Positions 1-6,968 of a stretch of DNA of 39,488 nucleotides are shown here, piece by piece. This DNA comes from CAZYPU01 sp964649665 (GTDB lineage: Bacteria; Omnitrophota; Gorgyraeia; JABMRN01; RBG-13-46-9). The number at the start of each line of letters is the position of its first letter. Position 1 is the stretch's first letter. The stretch lies in contig CAZYPU010000006.1 in assembly GCA_964649665.1 (NCBI GenBank), positions 1 through 39,488 on the forward strand. The letters run 5' to 3'. The notes under the pieces are model-generated. The model had not been told where the DNA came from. It was given only the letters and a program-made list of their open reading frames with translations, and made no database searches. A program made the position numbers and the translations under genes.

Positions 1-1013
1 GCTATAAACGCAGGAAAACGCTCGAAGTTATCGGCGCCGCGGAGCATAACCTGAAAAACATTGACGTAGTTATGCCGCTGGGCATTTTTATCTGCGTTAC
101 CGGTGTATCGGGCTCGGGCAAAAGCACCCTCGTAGACGAAATTCTCTACAGGGCGCTGGCCAAGAAATTCTACAGGTCCAAAGAAAAGCCGGGCCTGCAT
201 AAAAAAATAACCGGTACAGAATTTATTGACAAGGTAATCGTGATAGACCAGTCCCCGATCGGAAGGACGCCGAGGAGCAACCCCACCACGTACACGGGCG
301 CTTTCAGCCCCATCCGGCTTCTTTTCTCAAAGCTGCCGGAGTCGAAGATGCGGGGCTATAAGCCGGGGAGATTCAGTTTCAACGTAAAAGGCGGAAGATG
401 CGAGGCGTGCGCCGGGGACGGCATAAAAAAGATAGAGATGCATTTTTTGCCAGACGTGTATGTCCCCTGCGAGGTATGCGGCGGCAAGCGCTTCAACGAG
501 CAGACGCTTGCGGTAAAGTACAAGGGGAGGTCCATAGTGGATGTGCTCGAGATGAGCGTCGAAGAAGCGCTCGGCCTTTTTGAAAATATTCCGCCTGTAA
601 AGGCAAAGCTTAAAACGCTTTCCGACGTCGGGCTCGGCTATATCAAGCTGGGGCAGTCCGCGACAACTCTTTCCGGCGGCGAAGCTCAAAGAATAAAGCT
701 TTCGACCGAGCTCTCTAAACGAGCTACCGGCAGGACCCTCTATATTCTCGACGAACCTACCACGGGACTTCATTTCGCCGATATAGACAAGCTCCTGGGT
801 GTGCTGCAGCGGCTCGTCGACGGCGGAAATACGGTTCTCGTTATTGAGCATAATCTCGACGTCATAAAGCAGGCCGACTATATTATTGACCTCGGCCCCG
901 AAGGCGGTGACCTCGGCGGAAAGATCGTAGCCAAGGGTTCGCCCGAAGAGATCATTAAAATCAAATCCTCCCACACCGGCCGGTTCCTTAAGAAAGTTCT
1001 GAAGAAGACCTAA
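1..1013 (+). CDS. uvrA: UvrABC excinuclease subunit A, C-terminal part (5' end outside window)
   Basis: UvrA is the damage-recognition ATPase of nucleotide excision repair; it dimerises and loads UvrB on lesions. The reading frame is open to the left edge (first full codon at 3), leaving about 336 residues, roughly the C-terminal third of a ~940-residue protein. Visible are the Walker A of the second ABC module (GVSGSGKST), a CxxC...CxxC zinc module (CEAC and CEVC) in the region known to contact DNA, the ABC signature LSGGEAQRIKL and Walker B ILDEPTTGLH. An ATG at 72 is internal and not the true start. The stop codon (1011-1013) lies inside a 21-bp arm of an inverted repeat that continues downstream. 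Identification is very secure. Confidence 0.97.
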   Translation, partial: YKRRKTLEVIGAAEHNLKNIDVVMPLGIFICVTGVSGSGKSTLVDEILYRALAKKFYRSKEKPGLHKKITGTEFIDKVIVIDQSPIGRTPRSNPTTYTGAFSPIRLLFSKLPESKMRGYKPGRFSFNVKGGRCEACAGDGIKKIEMHFLPDVYVPCEVCGGKRFNEQTLAVKYKGRSIVDVLEMSVEEALGLFENIPPVKAKLKTLSDVGLGYIKLGQSATTLSGGEAQRIKLSTELSKRATGRTLYILDEPTTGLHFADIDKLLGVLQRLVDGGNTVLVIEHNLDVIKQADYIIDLGPEGGDLGGKIVAKGSPEEIIKIKSSHTGRFLKKVLKKT

Positions 1014-1303
1014 GCCTCCAGGGGTGCGAGCCAGCGGCTCACACAAAATATTGTGTAAAGCTCTCTCCGTAGAATTTCTGCGCTTTGTGACCGAAGGAAA
1101 TCCTGAGCCGAGCGAAGGGCTCGTTGGATTTAAGGAAATACAAAAGAAATAGCCGATGGTTTTCTTGTCCGCCGAAGCCTTGGCGTAGGCGGAAACCATC
1201 GGCTATTTCTTCGAACTAGACCTGTATACCAACTGCGCAAGCGCGAAATTCTATTGTCGAGAGCATTCGCCGCCTGGCAGGTACCCCTGGAGGCTTAGGT
1301 CTT
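1005..1303. repeat. Large imperfect inverted repeat starting in the uvrA stop codon
   Basis: A perfect 21-bp arm at 1005-1025 is the exact reverse complement of 1283-1303. Inside it are weaker matches between the arms, for example around 1061-1080 and 1235-1260, and a second perfect palindrome forms the core (1144-1211). The left arm covers the last two codons and stop of uvrA, so the right arm is an inverted copy of the gene's very end. It could form a long cruciform or RNA hairpin at the 3' end of the uvrA message. Confidence 0.75.
1144..1211. repeat. Nested palindrome (19-bp perfect arms)
   Basis: 1144-1162 and 1193-1211 are perfect reverse complements. The interval between contains a second hairpin (TCCGCC at 1168-1173 pairing with GGCGGA at 1188-1193). 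Translated on the minus strand, this core reads SAYAKASADK. I remember this peptide as recurring in predicted proteins from candidate-phylum genomes, which would make it a dispersed repeat, but that is memory and not a search. Confidence 0.7.
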
Positions 1304-1365
1304 GTTCAAGCTTTCGAAAAGCCAGGACCGCCTTTTATCGAGATTTTTAGAGGTTTTCTTTGTGA

Positions 1366-1450
1366 CAATTTTTGATACAAAAAGGGCGGTTGTTGTTTGA
1401 GCCCACACTTGTTGGTGTGAGGCGAGTTCAATCGCCCCCTTTAAAAATTG
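1366..1450. repeat. Imperfect palindrome
   Basis: Outer arms CAATTTTT (1366-1373) and AAAAATTG (1443-1450) pair. Further in, AAAGGGCG (1381-1388) pairs imperfectly with the CGCCCCCTTT segment (1433-1442), and CACAC (1404-1408) with GTGTG (1415-1419). No associated gene is visible. Confidence 0.55.
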
Positions 1451-1488
1451 AGATAAAAGGTGGTCTAGCACTAACCCAGCACTTTCCT

Positions 1489-1636
1489 AAGGGGACGTTT
1501 CACTTTGTCCTAACCCTTTATGCGGCAATGAGTTACGAACGGTCGTTTTCCACTCTTTTACACCTTGCAATCCGGAAAACGACGTGTTGTAACCCCTGTA
1601 CTGACAACGAGTTATATCAAAGTGAAACGTCCCCTT
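1489..1636. repeat. 148-bp palindromic element with 19-bp perfect ends
   Basis: 1489-1507 (AAGGGGACGTTTCACTTTG) is the exact reverse complement of 1618-1636. Interior segments also pair, including GTCGTTTTCC near 1541-1550 with GGAAAACGAC near 1574-1583. Size and structure fit a REP/MITE-like non-autonomous element. Palindromes of this general kind are known next to REP-associated tyrosine transposases, but no transposase is present here, so mobilisation is inference. Confidence 0.65.
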
Positions 1637-1697
1637 TTTCTTTAAGACAGGATGAGGCGCAGGGCTCCGGCGAATATTTTCGACCGTAGAATTTAGT

Positions 1698-1774
1698 AAT
1701 TTGCGAAATTGCAATACCAGAAAATGCCATGCAGCTCTGCTGCAGGGCCACTCCTTTTGTGCAATGAGCAAATT
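1698..1774. repeat. Imperfect palindrome upstream of the TPR gene
   Basis: The segment 1698-1714 (AATTTGCGAAATTGCAA) pairs with 1757-1774 with a few mismatches. A short hairpin GCAG/CTGC lies between them. It is the last large palindrome before the promoter at 1879. Confidence 0.45.
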
Positions 1775-1878
1775 GCATAAATTCAAGGGAAAAAATCTTG
1801 GCATAATTTTTTATGCTGAGCCGGAGACCCTGCGCTTCATCCGGTCTTTCCTGGTACAGAATGGCGCAATTTTTGTCC

Positions 1879-1907
1879 TTGCACGCCGGCGGCTTAAGTG
1901 GTAATAT
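1879..1907 (+). promoter_or_regulatory. Sigma70-type promoter for the TPR/ExbB operon
   Basis: TTGCAC (1879-1884), a 17-bp spacer and TAATAT (1902-1907) give a good housekeeping promoter. Transcription would start near 1914, only about six nucleotides before the ATG at 1920, leaving no room for a Shine-Dalgarno sequence. Confidence 0.65.
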
Positions 1908-1919
1908 ATTAAACTACCT

Positions 1920-4367
1920 ATGGGCACTATATACAAGGCTATCGTACCCCTGATACTTTGTCTATTGGCCTCCAATCGTCCGCTATACGCGCAGCACGAG
2001 GAAGCCGAGATACTTTTTGCCAGAAAAGCGTTCCAGGACGGATTTTACGATCTCGCCGAAGGAAAATTACAGTCATTCCTGGAAAAAAATCCCGAATCCG
2101 CTTACAAGGGCGAAGTTTATATTCTGCTGGGAAAATGTTTCTACAACGTGGGTGAGTTTAAGAAGGCGTTGTATGAATTCCGGATGGTTGCCGAAAACCC
2201 GGGTATGGGCAACCTCGCGGACGAGGCGGCTTTTTGGACAGCAGAGGTCTATTTCAAGTCAGGCAATCTCAACAAGGCAATCGACTATTATCAGAAGATA
2301 ATAGACGGATTTCAGGATTCCCAGTTTCTCTCAAGCAGCTATTATTCGATAGCATGGTGCCATTATAAGCTCGGCGACTATGTCCGCGCCGAGCGAGGCT
2401 TTGAAGCGGTTTTATCGAAATTCCCTCTCGACGCGTTTGCGGTAAAAGCGGAGTACATGTTATGTAAAATGTCTTATGAAAAAGAGGAATTCGCCGGCGC
2501 GCGCCTCAGGATTTATAACTTCCTGAAAAAATACCCGCTGAACGACAAAAGGGCCGACGCTTACTACATGCTTGCCGATGCCAGCTTCAACCTCGGCGAT
2601 TTTAAAGACGCGATAAGGAATTTTAACGAAGCGCTTTCAATGCCGCAGAGTGCCGCGTGGAACACACTGGCCATATACAAAAAGGGCAGGGCGCACTTCA
2701 AATTGGGAAATTTTTCGAAAGCGATTGAAGTTTTCGACGAATGCCGCAAAAAAGCGCGCGGGACGGATCTTGTTTCGGCAAGTTTATTCGGGGTGGCCCA
2801 ATCGCTCGGCCGCTTGGGTAATGCCGACAAGGCTGAGGAGCTGTACCGTGAGATTATAGAAGATTTCAGCGATGCGCCCTGCGCCGCCGACGCGCACTAC
2901 TGGCTTGGCGAGCTTTACTACAAGGAGAAGGATTTTGAAAAGGCCATAGAGATCTACGGAAAGGCCATACGGAAATTTCCCTCCGGTGAACTGGCTGACG
3001 ACTTTCATTACAACCTCGGCTGGGCATTAAGGGAAAATGGCCGGCTTCGGGAGGCGCTCGCAGAATTCAATGAAGTCCTCGAGCGTTCCGGTGAGGCCGA
3101 GCTCGTCGTGGGGGCGCTTTGCAGGATAGCCGAGATTAATGAAAAGCTCCAAGGATATGACGAAGCTGTCGACACTTATAATATCATCCTGAGAAGATAC
3201 CCGAATAGCGTGTGGGCCGACTACGCGCAGTATGAAGTAGGCAGGCTCCTTTCGCTTGAGGGCAAGGTTGATTCAAGTATCCTGACTTTTCAGTATCTCC
3301 TGGCGAATTTCCCGGATTCGAATCTTAAGGGAAAGGCGCACTACCAGCTTGGGGCCCTTTATTTCAAGAAAGGAAATTTCGATCTGGCGGCCGACCAGTT
3401 TGACGAAATCATAAAGGAAGCGCCCGGAAGCCCGCTCGGCCGGAGCGCCTTATTTCAGAAAGCCCTCTCACTTTATAACGCGAACAGATATGGCGACGCG
3501 ATACCGATTTTTACGAAAATCATAAATGATTCCGGCGATACCGAACTTCTCAAGACGGCGCGTTATCAGCTGGGATGGTGCTATTACAGGCTGCACAGAG
3601 AAAAAGACGCCCTGAAGGAATTTGAAGCAATTCTTAAAGAATACCCCGATGCCGAGCTTGCAGCGGGGGTCGAGATGTGGTTCGGGGAATACTTTTACCG
3701 CAAAGGAAAGTTCAAGGAAGCCAAAAAGCGTTTCAAGTCGGTTATTTCCGGATATCCGCGTTCCGGTTTTGTAGATGACGCTTTCTACTGGTTCGCGTGG
3801 ACTCTTTACGAAGAGGGAAATTCGCAGGAGGCCATGCGCGAATTCAGGACGCTTTACAAAAGTTACCCGGAGAGCGAATGGAGCCAGGAGGCGATGTTCA
3901 GGACAGGGGATATTCTACTGGAGCAGGGAAGGAAAGACGAGGCCTTGAAAGAATTCAATGCCGTTGTAACACAGCACAATAATACGCCGTTTGCAAGAAC
4001 GGCCAACAGGAAAATGGGCCGGATTTTCATAGAGAAAGGCGATTTTCCCAGGGCAATCGAATACCTTAAGAAGGCGCACACATCGGAAGACAACGATTTT
4101 AATGCCGCCATACAGTACGATATAGCCGAATCATACGAATTAAATCAAAATCCGGAATCGGCAATTCTTGAGTATTTGAAAGTAAGTTATATGTTTCCCA
4201 AGAGCACCTTCTGGTCGGCCAGGGCGGAGTTAAAATGCGCGGCGCTATTGGAAAGCATGAAAAAATGGGACCAGGCCAGACGCGTATATGAGCGGTTGGT
4301 GAAAAGGGATGTTAAAGAGTCAGAGTACGCAAGCGAGCGACTAGAGTGGCTTAGGCTGAAGAAGTAG
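1920..4367 (+). CDS. Exported tetratricopeptide-repeat protein (about 20 TPRs)
   Basis: The 815-residue product has a signal peptide (hydrophobic residues 7-20, likely cleavage after LYAQ near 25). The rest is almost wholly TPR units of 34-37 residues with the usual pattern of Gly-Asp/Asn-aromatic, Ala-Ile and Pro-Ser (for example KLGNFSKAIEVFDEC and KEKDFEKAIEIYGKA). Such all-TPR periplasmic proteins (YbgF/CpoB and relatives) act as protein-protein scaffolds and often sit beside Tol/Ton motor genes, as here: exbB begins 13 bp downstream. The ATG at 1920 is chosen because it gives the signal peptide and no in-frame alternative lies upstream after the promoter. There is no ribosome binding site, so translation may be (near-)leaderless. 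No enzymatic domain is seen. A role as periplasmic partner of the motor is inference. Confidence 0.85.
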   Translation: MGTIYKAIVPLILCLLASNRPLYAQHEEAEILFARKAFQDGFYDLAEGKLQSFLEKNPESAYKGEVYILLGKCFYNVGEFKKALYEFRMVAENPGMGNLADEAAFWTAEVYFKSGNLNKAIDYYQKIIDGFQDSQFLSSSYYSIAWCHYKLGDYVRAERGFEAVLSKFPLDAFAVKAEYMLCKMSYEKEEFAGARLRIYNFLKKYPLNDKRADAYYMLADASFNLGDFKDAIRNFNEALSMPQSAAWNTLAIYKKGRAHFKLGNFSKAIEVFDECRKKARGTDLVSASLFGVAQSLGRLGNADKAEELYREIIEDFSDAPCAADAHYWLGELYYKEKDFEKAIEIYGKAIRKFPSGELADDFHYNLGWALRENGRLREALAEFNEVLERSGEAELVVGALCRIAEINEKLQGYDEAVDTYNIILRRYPNSVWADYAQYEVGRLLSLEGKVDSSILTFQYLLANFPDSNLKGKAHYQLGALYFKKGNFDLAADQFDEIIKEAPGSPLGRSALFQKALSLYNANRYGDAIPIFTKIINDSGDTELLKTARYQLGWCYYRLHREKDALKEFEAILKEYPDAELAAGVEMWFGEYFYRKGKFKEAKKRFKSVISGYPRSGFVDDAFYWFAWTLYEEGNSQEAMREFRTLYKSYPESEWSQEAMFRTGDILLEQGRKDEALKEFNAVVTQHNNTPFARTANRKMGRIFIEKGDFPRAIEYLKKAHTSEDNDFNAAIQYDIAESYELNQNPESAILEYLKVSYMFPKSTFWSARAELKCAALLESMKKWDQARRVYERLVKRDVKESEYASERLEWLRLKK

Positions 4368-4380
4368 AGAGGAGAAAACA

Positions 4381-5007
4381 ATGTGGGAGTTTATTATTAA
4401 AGGCGGTCCCATAATGGGGCTGATCATACTTTGTTCCATAACGGCATTCGCCGTTTTTATCGAAAGGATGTGGTGTCTCAGGAGCGCCAAGATTGATACA
4501 AGAAAATTCATGCAGGAGATATCGGCAAAAGTAAAAAACAACAAGGTGATGGAGGCCCTGGACATGTGCAATGTAACCAGGGGACCCATCGCGCGCATGC
4601 TGAAAGCCGGCATCATGAAATACGACAGGCCGCGGCAGGACATAAAGGAAGCTATTGAGGACGCCGGCATACACGAGGTTCCGCTCCTGGAGAAGAATCT
4701 GGGCGTTCTGGCCACGATAGCGCATATCACGCCGCTTTTAGGACTCCTGGGGACCGTCGTGGGAATGCTTAAGGCGTTCCAGGTTATAGAAGAAAAAGCG
4801 ATGAGCATGGTCCCGGTGAACCCCGGCGACCTGGCGGGAGGAATCTGGGAGGCGCTTATAACGACCGTGGCGGGGCTATCCGTAGCTATCCCGACTTACG
4901 TTGTTTATAATTACCTGGTGAGCAGGACCGATAATTTCGTGCTGGACATGGAAAAGAGCGCGACCGAACTTGTAAATGTATTGTCGGATCAGCGAGAGGT
5001 GGTATGA
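4381..5007 (+). CDS. exbB: ExbB/TolQ-type proton-channel motor protein
   Basis: ExbB (or TolQ) forms the inner-membrane pentamer that, with ExbD/TolR, converts proton-motive force into work on the outer membrane through TonB or TolA. The 208-residue protein has three membrane segments: residues ~8-28, ~100-128 (containing TPLLGLLGTVVGM, the family hallmark) and ~155-180 (ITTVAGLSVAIPTYVVYNYL). A strong ribosome binding site (AGAGGAG) precedes the ATG. The end overlaps exbD by 4 bp (ATGA). The TonB-like gene downstream favours the ExbB name over TolQ; sequence alone does not separate the two well. Confidence 0.93.
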   Translation: MWEFIIKGGPIMGLIILCSITAFAVFIERMWCLRSAKIDTRKFMQEISAKVKNNKVMEALDMCNVTRGPIARMLKAGIMKYDRPRQDIKEAIEDAGIHEVPLLEKNLGVLATIAHITPLLGLLGTVVGMLKAFQVIEEKAMSMVPVNPGDLAGGIWEALITTVAGLSVAIPTYVVYNYLVSRTDNFVLDMEKSATELVNVLSDQREVV

Positions 5008-5402
5008 AATTTAAGAGAAGGGTATCCCTGGAAAAGGGCCTGCTGGATATTGCGCCGCTTATAGACGTGATATTTCTTCTTCTTATCTTTTTCATGTTGA
5101 CATCCAGCTTTATATTCCAGCCGGGCATAAAGATAAACCTCCCCAATGCGCTTACGAGCGAAGTCATTCAGAGGGAGAATCTTGTAATCGTTGTAACGGA
5201 CGACAATTCACTTTACCTTGACGAAAAGCTGATTGAGCGGGATGAGCTTTCTTCGCGTCTGGAGATAGCCGCAAAAGAAGCAAAACCGATTCTGATAAAA
5301 GCCGACAGAAAAGCGTCGCTTGGAAAAGTAGTGGAAGTCTGGGATTTGTGCAGGTCCGAGGGGATACAGAAATTGAATATCGCGACAACTCCGAAGAGGT
5401 AA
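5004..5402 (+). CDS. exbD: ExbD/TolR-type motor protein
   Basis: This 132-residue partner of ExbB has one N-terminal membrane helix (residues ~16-36, IAPLIDVIFLLLIFFML) with the conserved proton-carrying aspartate at about residue 21. A periplasmic domain of about 95 residues follows, with the usual ending (KADRKASLGKVVEVWD...). It starts in the ATGA overlap with exbB. Its 3' end contains the ribosome binding site of the following TonB-like gene. Confidence 0.93.
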   Translation: MKFKRRVSLEKGLLDIAPLIDVIFLLLIFFMLTSSFIFQPGIKINLPNALTSEVIQRENLVIVVTDDNSLYLDEKLIERDELSSRLEIAAKEAKPILIKADRKASLGKVVEVWDLCRSEGIQKLNIATTPKR

Positions 5403-5407
5403 TTTTG
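5393..5407 (+). promoter_or_regulatory. Ribosome binding site and TTG start deciding the TonB-like N-terminus
   Basis: GAAGAGG (5393-5399) lies five nucleotides upstream of an in-frame TTG (5405-5407), just after the exbD stop (5400-5402). A GTG at 5348 is also in frame, but it would add 19 hydrophilic residues before the membrane anchor and overlap exbD by 55 bp, so the TTG is preferred. Confidence 0.6.
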
Positions 5408-6106
5408 TTTAGTGACCGGATCTTCAATCTGTCAATTGTGTTTTCGACTATATGGCACCTGTTCTGGATATGCGCTATCTGCATCGTGGTAACGCCTAGC
5501 GTTCAACCGACCAATGTACATCAGGAGATAGGTTTTTTGGGGCCGATCCTGGAGAAAACCGCTTTCGATTTTTTGACCGAGGATGTGAAACCCCAGGCGG
5601 AGACGCTTTACGCAAGTTCTACTTTATTTCATGATAAAGTATACCTGAGGCCGGAAGGCCCGGGAAGAAAGGTCCGAAAGGAATTGCTGCCCGAGGCGCT
5701 GCCGGAGGGGTTTGTTTTTTTTCTGCGGGAATATCTCAGGGATACGCGGGAGATCCCGCCGTATCTTGCGCACACTACAGGGGTAATCCGCCATAGCCCG
5801 GGCGATAAGAAAGCGCCGGAGCTGAAGGGCCCTGCGGCCGAGAGGGGAATCATTTTTAAACCGGATTTCCACGCCGTTCCCGCCGGCCTTTACGGGGATA
5901 GCGAAGAATATGTCGTTAAACTGAAGTTTTTCGTATCCGGCAAGGGGCTTGTTTACGACGTGGCGCCGGTTGTCTCAAGCGGGTTTCCCGAGATAGACAT
6001 GGAGGCCACGAAATTTTTGAAGCGATGGCGTTTTTCGCCGCCCGCGGCGGAAAAAAAATCTGAACCCGACTGGGGTATAGCTACGGTAGTGATAGAAGCG
6101 AGATAA
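5405..6106 (+). CDS. TonB-like energy transducer
   Basis: From the TTG at 5405 the product is 233 residues: a short N-terminus, one membrane helix (VFSTIWHLFWICAICIVV), a ~130-residue periplasmic stretch and a C-terminal TonB domain. The domain shows the expected pattern FVSGKGLVYDV...SSGFPEIDMEATKFLKRWRFSPP. TonB couples the ExbBD motor to outer-membrane transporters. The linker is not the usual Pro-Glu/Pro-Lys repeat and is short on proline, so it may span the periplasm differently or bind the neighbouring TPR protein. The following gene starts in a TAATG overlap. Confidence 0.8.
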   Translation: MFSDRIFNLSIVFSTIWHLFWICAICIVVTPSVQPTNVHQEIGFLGPILEKTAFDFLTEDVKPQAETLYASSTLFHDKVYLRPEGPGRKVRKELLPEALPEGFVFFLREYLRDTREIPPYLAHTTGVIRHSPGDKKAPELKGPAAERGIIFKPDFHAVPAGLYGDSEEYVVKLKFFVSGKGLVYDVAPVVSSGFPEIDMEATKFLKRWRFSPPAAEKKSEPDWGIATVVIEAR

Positions 6107-6345
6107 TGATTAAAATAGACATATCGATGGCCCTATTCATTTATTTATTCTGCACGGTGATATGCGTTCTTATCTTATGGATATGGCTGGGGAGGGATCC
6201 CGGGTTTACCGCTTTCAAGGTGAAGCGCCGGGACATATGTCAGTGCTCGGTCTGCAGCTATGTGTACATAGATGTTAAGGATGAGGACTTTTCCAGGTGT
6301 CCGAGGTGTAAGAGTATTAACGAAAAGGGGGTGCGGGTATCATGA
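6106..6345 (+). CDS. Small membrane protein with a zinc ribbon
   Basis: The 79-residue product has one N-terminal membrane helix (residues ~8-28) followed by a rubredoxin-like four-cysteine knuckle (CSVC...CPRC, residues ~46-68). The topology suggests a cytoplasmic zinc-binding domain tethered to the inner membrane. It shares one base with the TonB-like stop and overlaps the next gene by 4 bp, so it is translationally coupled to the motor operon. I do not recognise a named family. Confidence 0.75.
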   Translation: MIKIDISMALFIYLFCTVICVLILWIWLGRDPGFTAFKVKRRDICQCSVCSYVYIDVKDEDFSRCPRCKSINEKGVRVS

Positions 6346-6545
6346 TTACTCAAATCGGTATAATGGCCGGGGAAATCTGGCACTACCTCGAGGATAACGG
6401 TAAGACCGATACACTCGAAAATATCGTGAAAAACGGCGATAAGTCGAGAGATATCGTTCTTATGAGTGTAGGCTGGCTCGCGAGGGAAGGCCATATTGTG
6501 CTCGAGGGCGAAGCGCCGGATTATAAGGTTAGTTTAAGAAAGTAG
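6342..6545 (+). CDS. Winged-helix protein (DUF2582-like)
   Basis: The 67-residue product resembles the small winged-helix family DUF2582 (PF10771): IGIMAGEIWHYLEDNG at the start, a middle helix DIVLMSVGWLAREG and a basic end. These proteins have a DNA-binding fold, but their targets are largely unknown. It begins inside the end of the zinc-ribbon gene (ATGA). A regulatory role over this operon is possible and unproven. Confidence 0.75.
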   Translation: MITQIGIMAGEIWHYLEDNGKTDTLENIVKNGDKSRDIVLMSVGWLAREGHIVLEGEAPDYKVSLRK

Positions 6546-6570
6546 CTATAAGCCGTAAGCTTTAAGCTAC
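6542..6570. repeat. Short imperfect hairpin after the winged-helix gene
   Basis: GTAGCT (6542-6547) pairs with AGCTAC (6565-6570), and AAGC/GCTT pairs are possible inside. The stop codon of the previous gene lies in the left arm. No T-run follows, so it is not a convincing terminator. Confidence 0.35.
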
Positions 6571-6592
6571 AAGAAAGAAAAGGAGGTTAGGT

Positions 6593-6859
6593 ATGGATAG
6601 GCCTGCAAGGAGAGAGACGGAGAAAGTTCCGATTATAGCGCCGCTTAAGGTCATCAGATACACGACGATCAATAAGCGTTTTGGCTGGTGGTCAGCGGTG
6701 GTTCTCCTGGAAAGCTACGGGAGAAAACAGGTGTGCTTCTATCTCTGGCAGAAAAGGGTCGATCAGTGGAAGAGGAAACAAAAATTTGCCATACATTCTC
6801 AGGAGGACTGGGAGCTTATTTCCGACGCCACCGCCGGCATGATTGACGAACTAACGTAA
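6593..6859 (+). CDS. Hypothetical protein, 88 residues
   Basis: A near-perfect ribosome binding site (AAGGAGG, 6579-6585) precedes the ATG, which supports a real gene. The soluble product has aromatic-rich strands (NKRFGWWSAVVLLESYGRKQVCFYL...) and ends in DWELISDATAGMIDELT. I recognise no family. It has neither a signal peptide nor a membrane segment. It closes the motor cluster and is followed at once by a palindromic repeat. Confidence 0.7.
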   Translation: MDRPARRETEKVPIIAPLKVIRYTTINKRFGWWSAVVLLESYGRKQVCFYLWQKRVDQWKRKQKFAIHSQEDWELISDATAGMIDELT

Positions 6860-6862
6860 GCT

Positions 6863-6954
6863 GTCATTGCGAGGCTGACGAAGTCAGCCGAAGCAATCTC
6901 ACACGAGGGATTGCTTCGTCGCCCTTCGGCAAGCTCAGGGCTCCTCGCAATGAC
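6863..6954. repeat. Palindromic repeat, GTCATTGCGAG family, intergenic copy 1
   Basis: Perfect ends GTCATTGCGAG (6863-6873) and CTCGCAATGAC (6944-6954) bound a 92-bp element. Inside, GAAGCAATC and GATTGCTTC pair as a second stem. The same ends and internal stem occur at 20301-20417 (inside mtaB) and 23147-23309. Elements of this look are frequent in several bacterial genomes. It fills the whole gap between two genes. Confidence 0.85.
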
Positions 6955-6968
6955 GTTTGTGAAAGTAA

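Larger units (their letters stand above)
1014..1919. other. Gene-free interval rich in palindromes
   Basis: About 900 bp separate uvrA from the TPR gene. I see no convincing gene: the ORFs of 60-105 codons run through inverted repeats on both strands and match no family I recognise. The stretch holds a nested palindrome around 1005-1303, three further imperfect palindromes near 1366-1450, 1489-1636 and 1698-1774, a small hairpin (GCATAA/TTATGC, 1801-1816) and a promoter at 1879-1907. It looks like a landing site for non-coding repeat elements. Confidence 0.7.

Noticed and set aside
327..1199. 290-codon minus-strand ORF antisense to uvrA
   Set aside because: It runs antisense through conserved uvrA coding sequence and begins in a palindrome; the protein matches no family I know.
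1489..1636. Insertion sequence
   Set aside because: No transposase gene and only 148 bp; treated as a palindromic repeat instead.
1372..1904. ORFs of 67-105 codons on both strands in the palindrome region
   Set aside because: They exist because the inverted repeats lack stops in several frames; no ribosome binding sites or recognisable domains.
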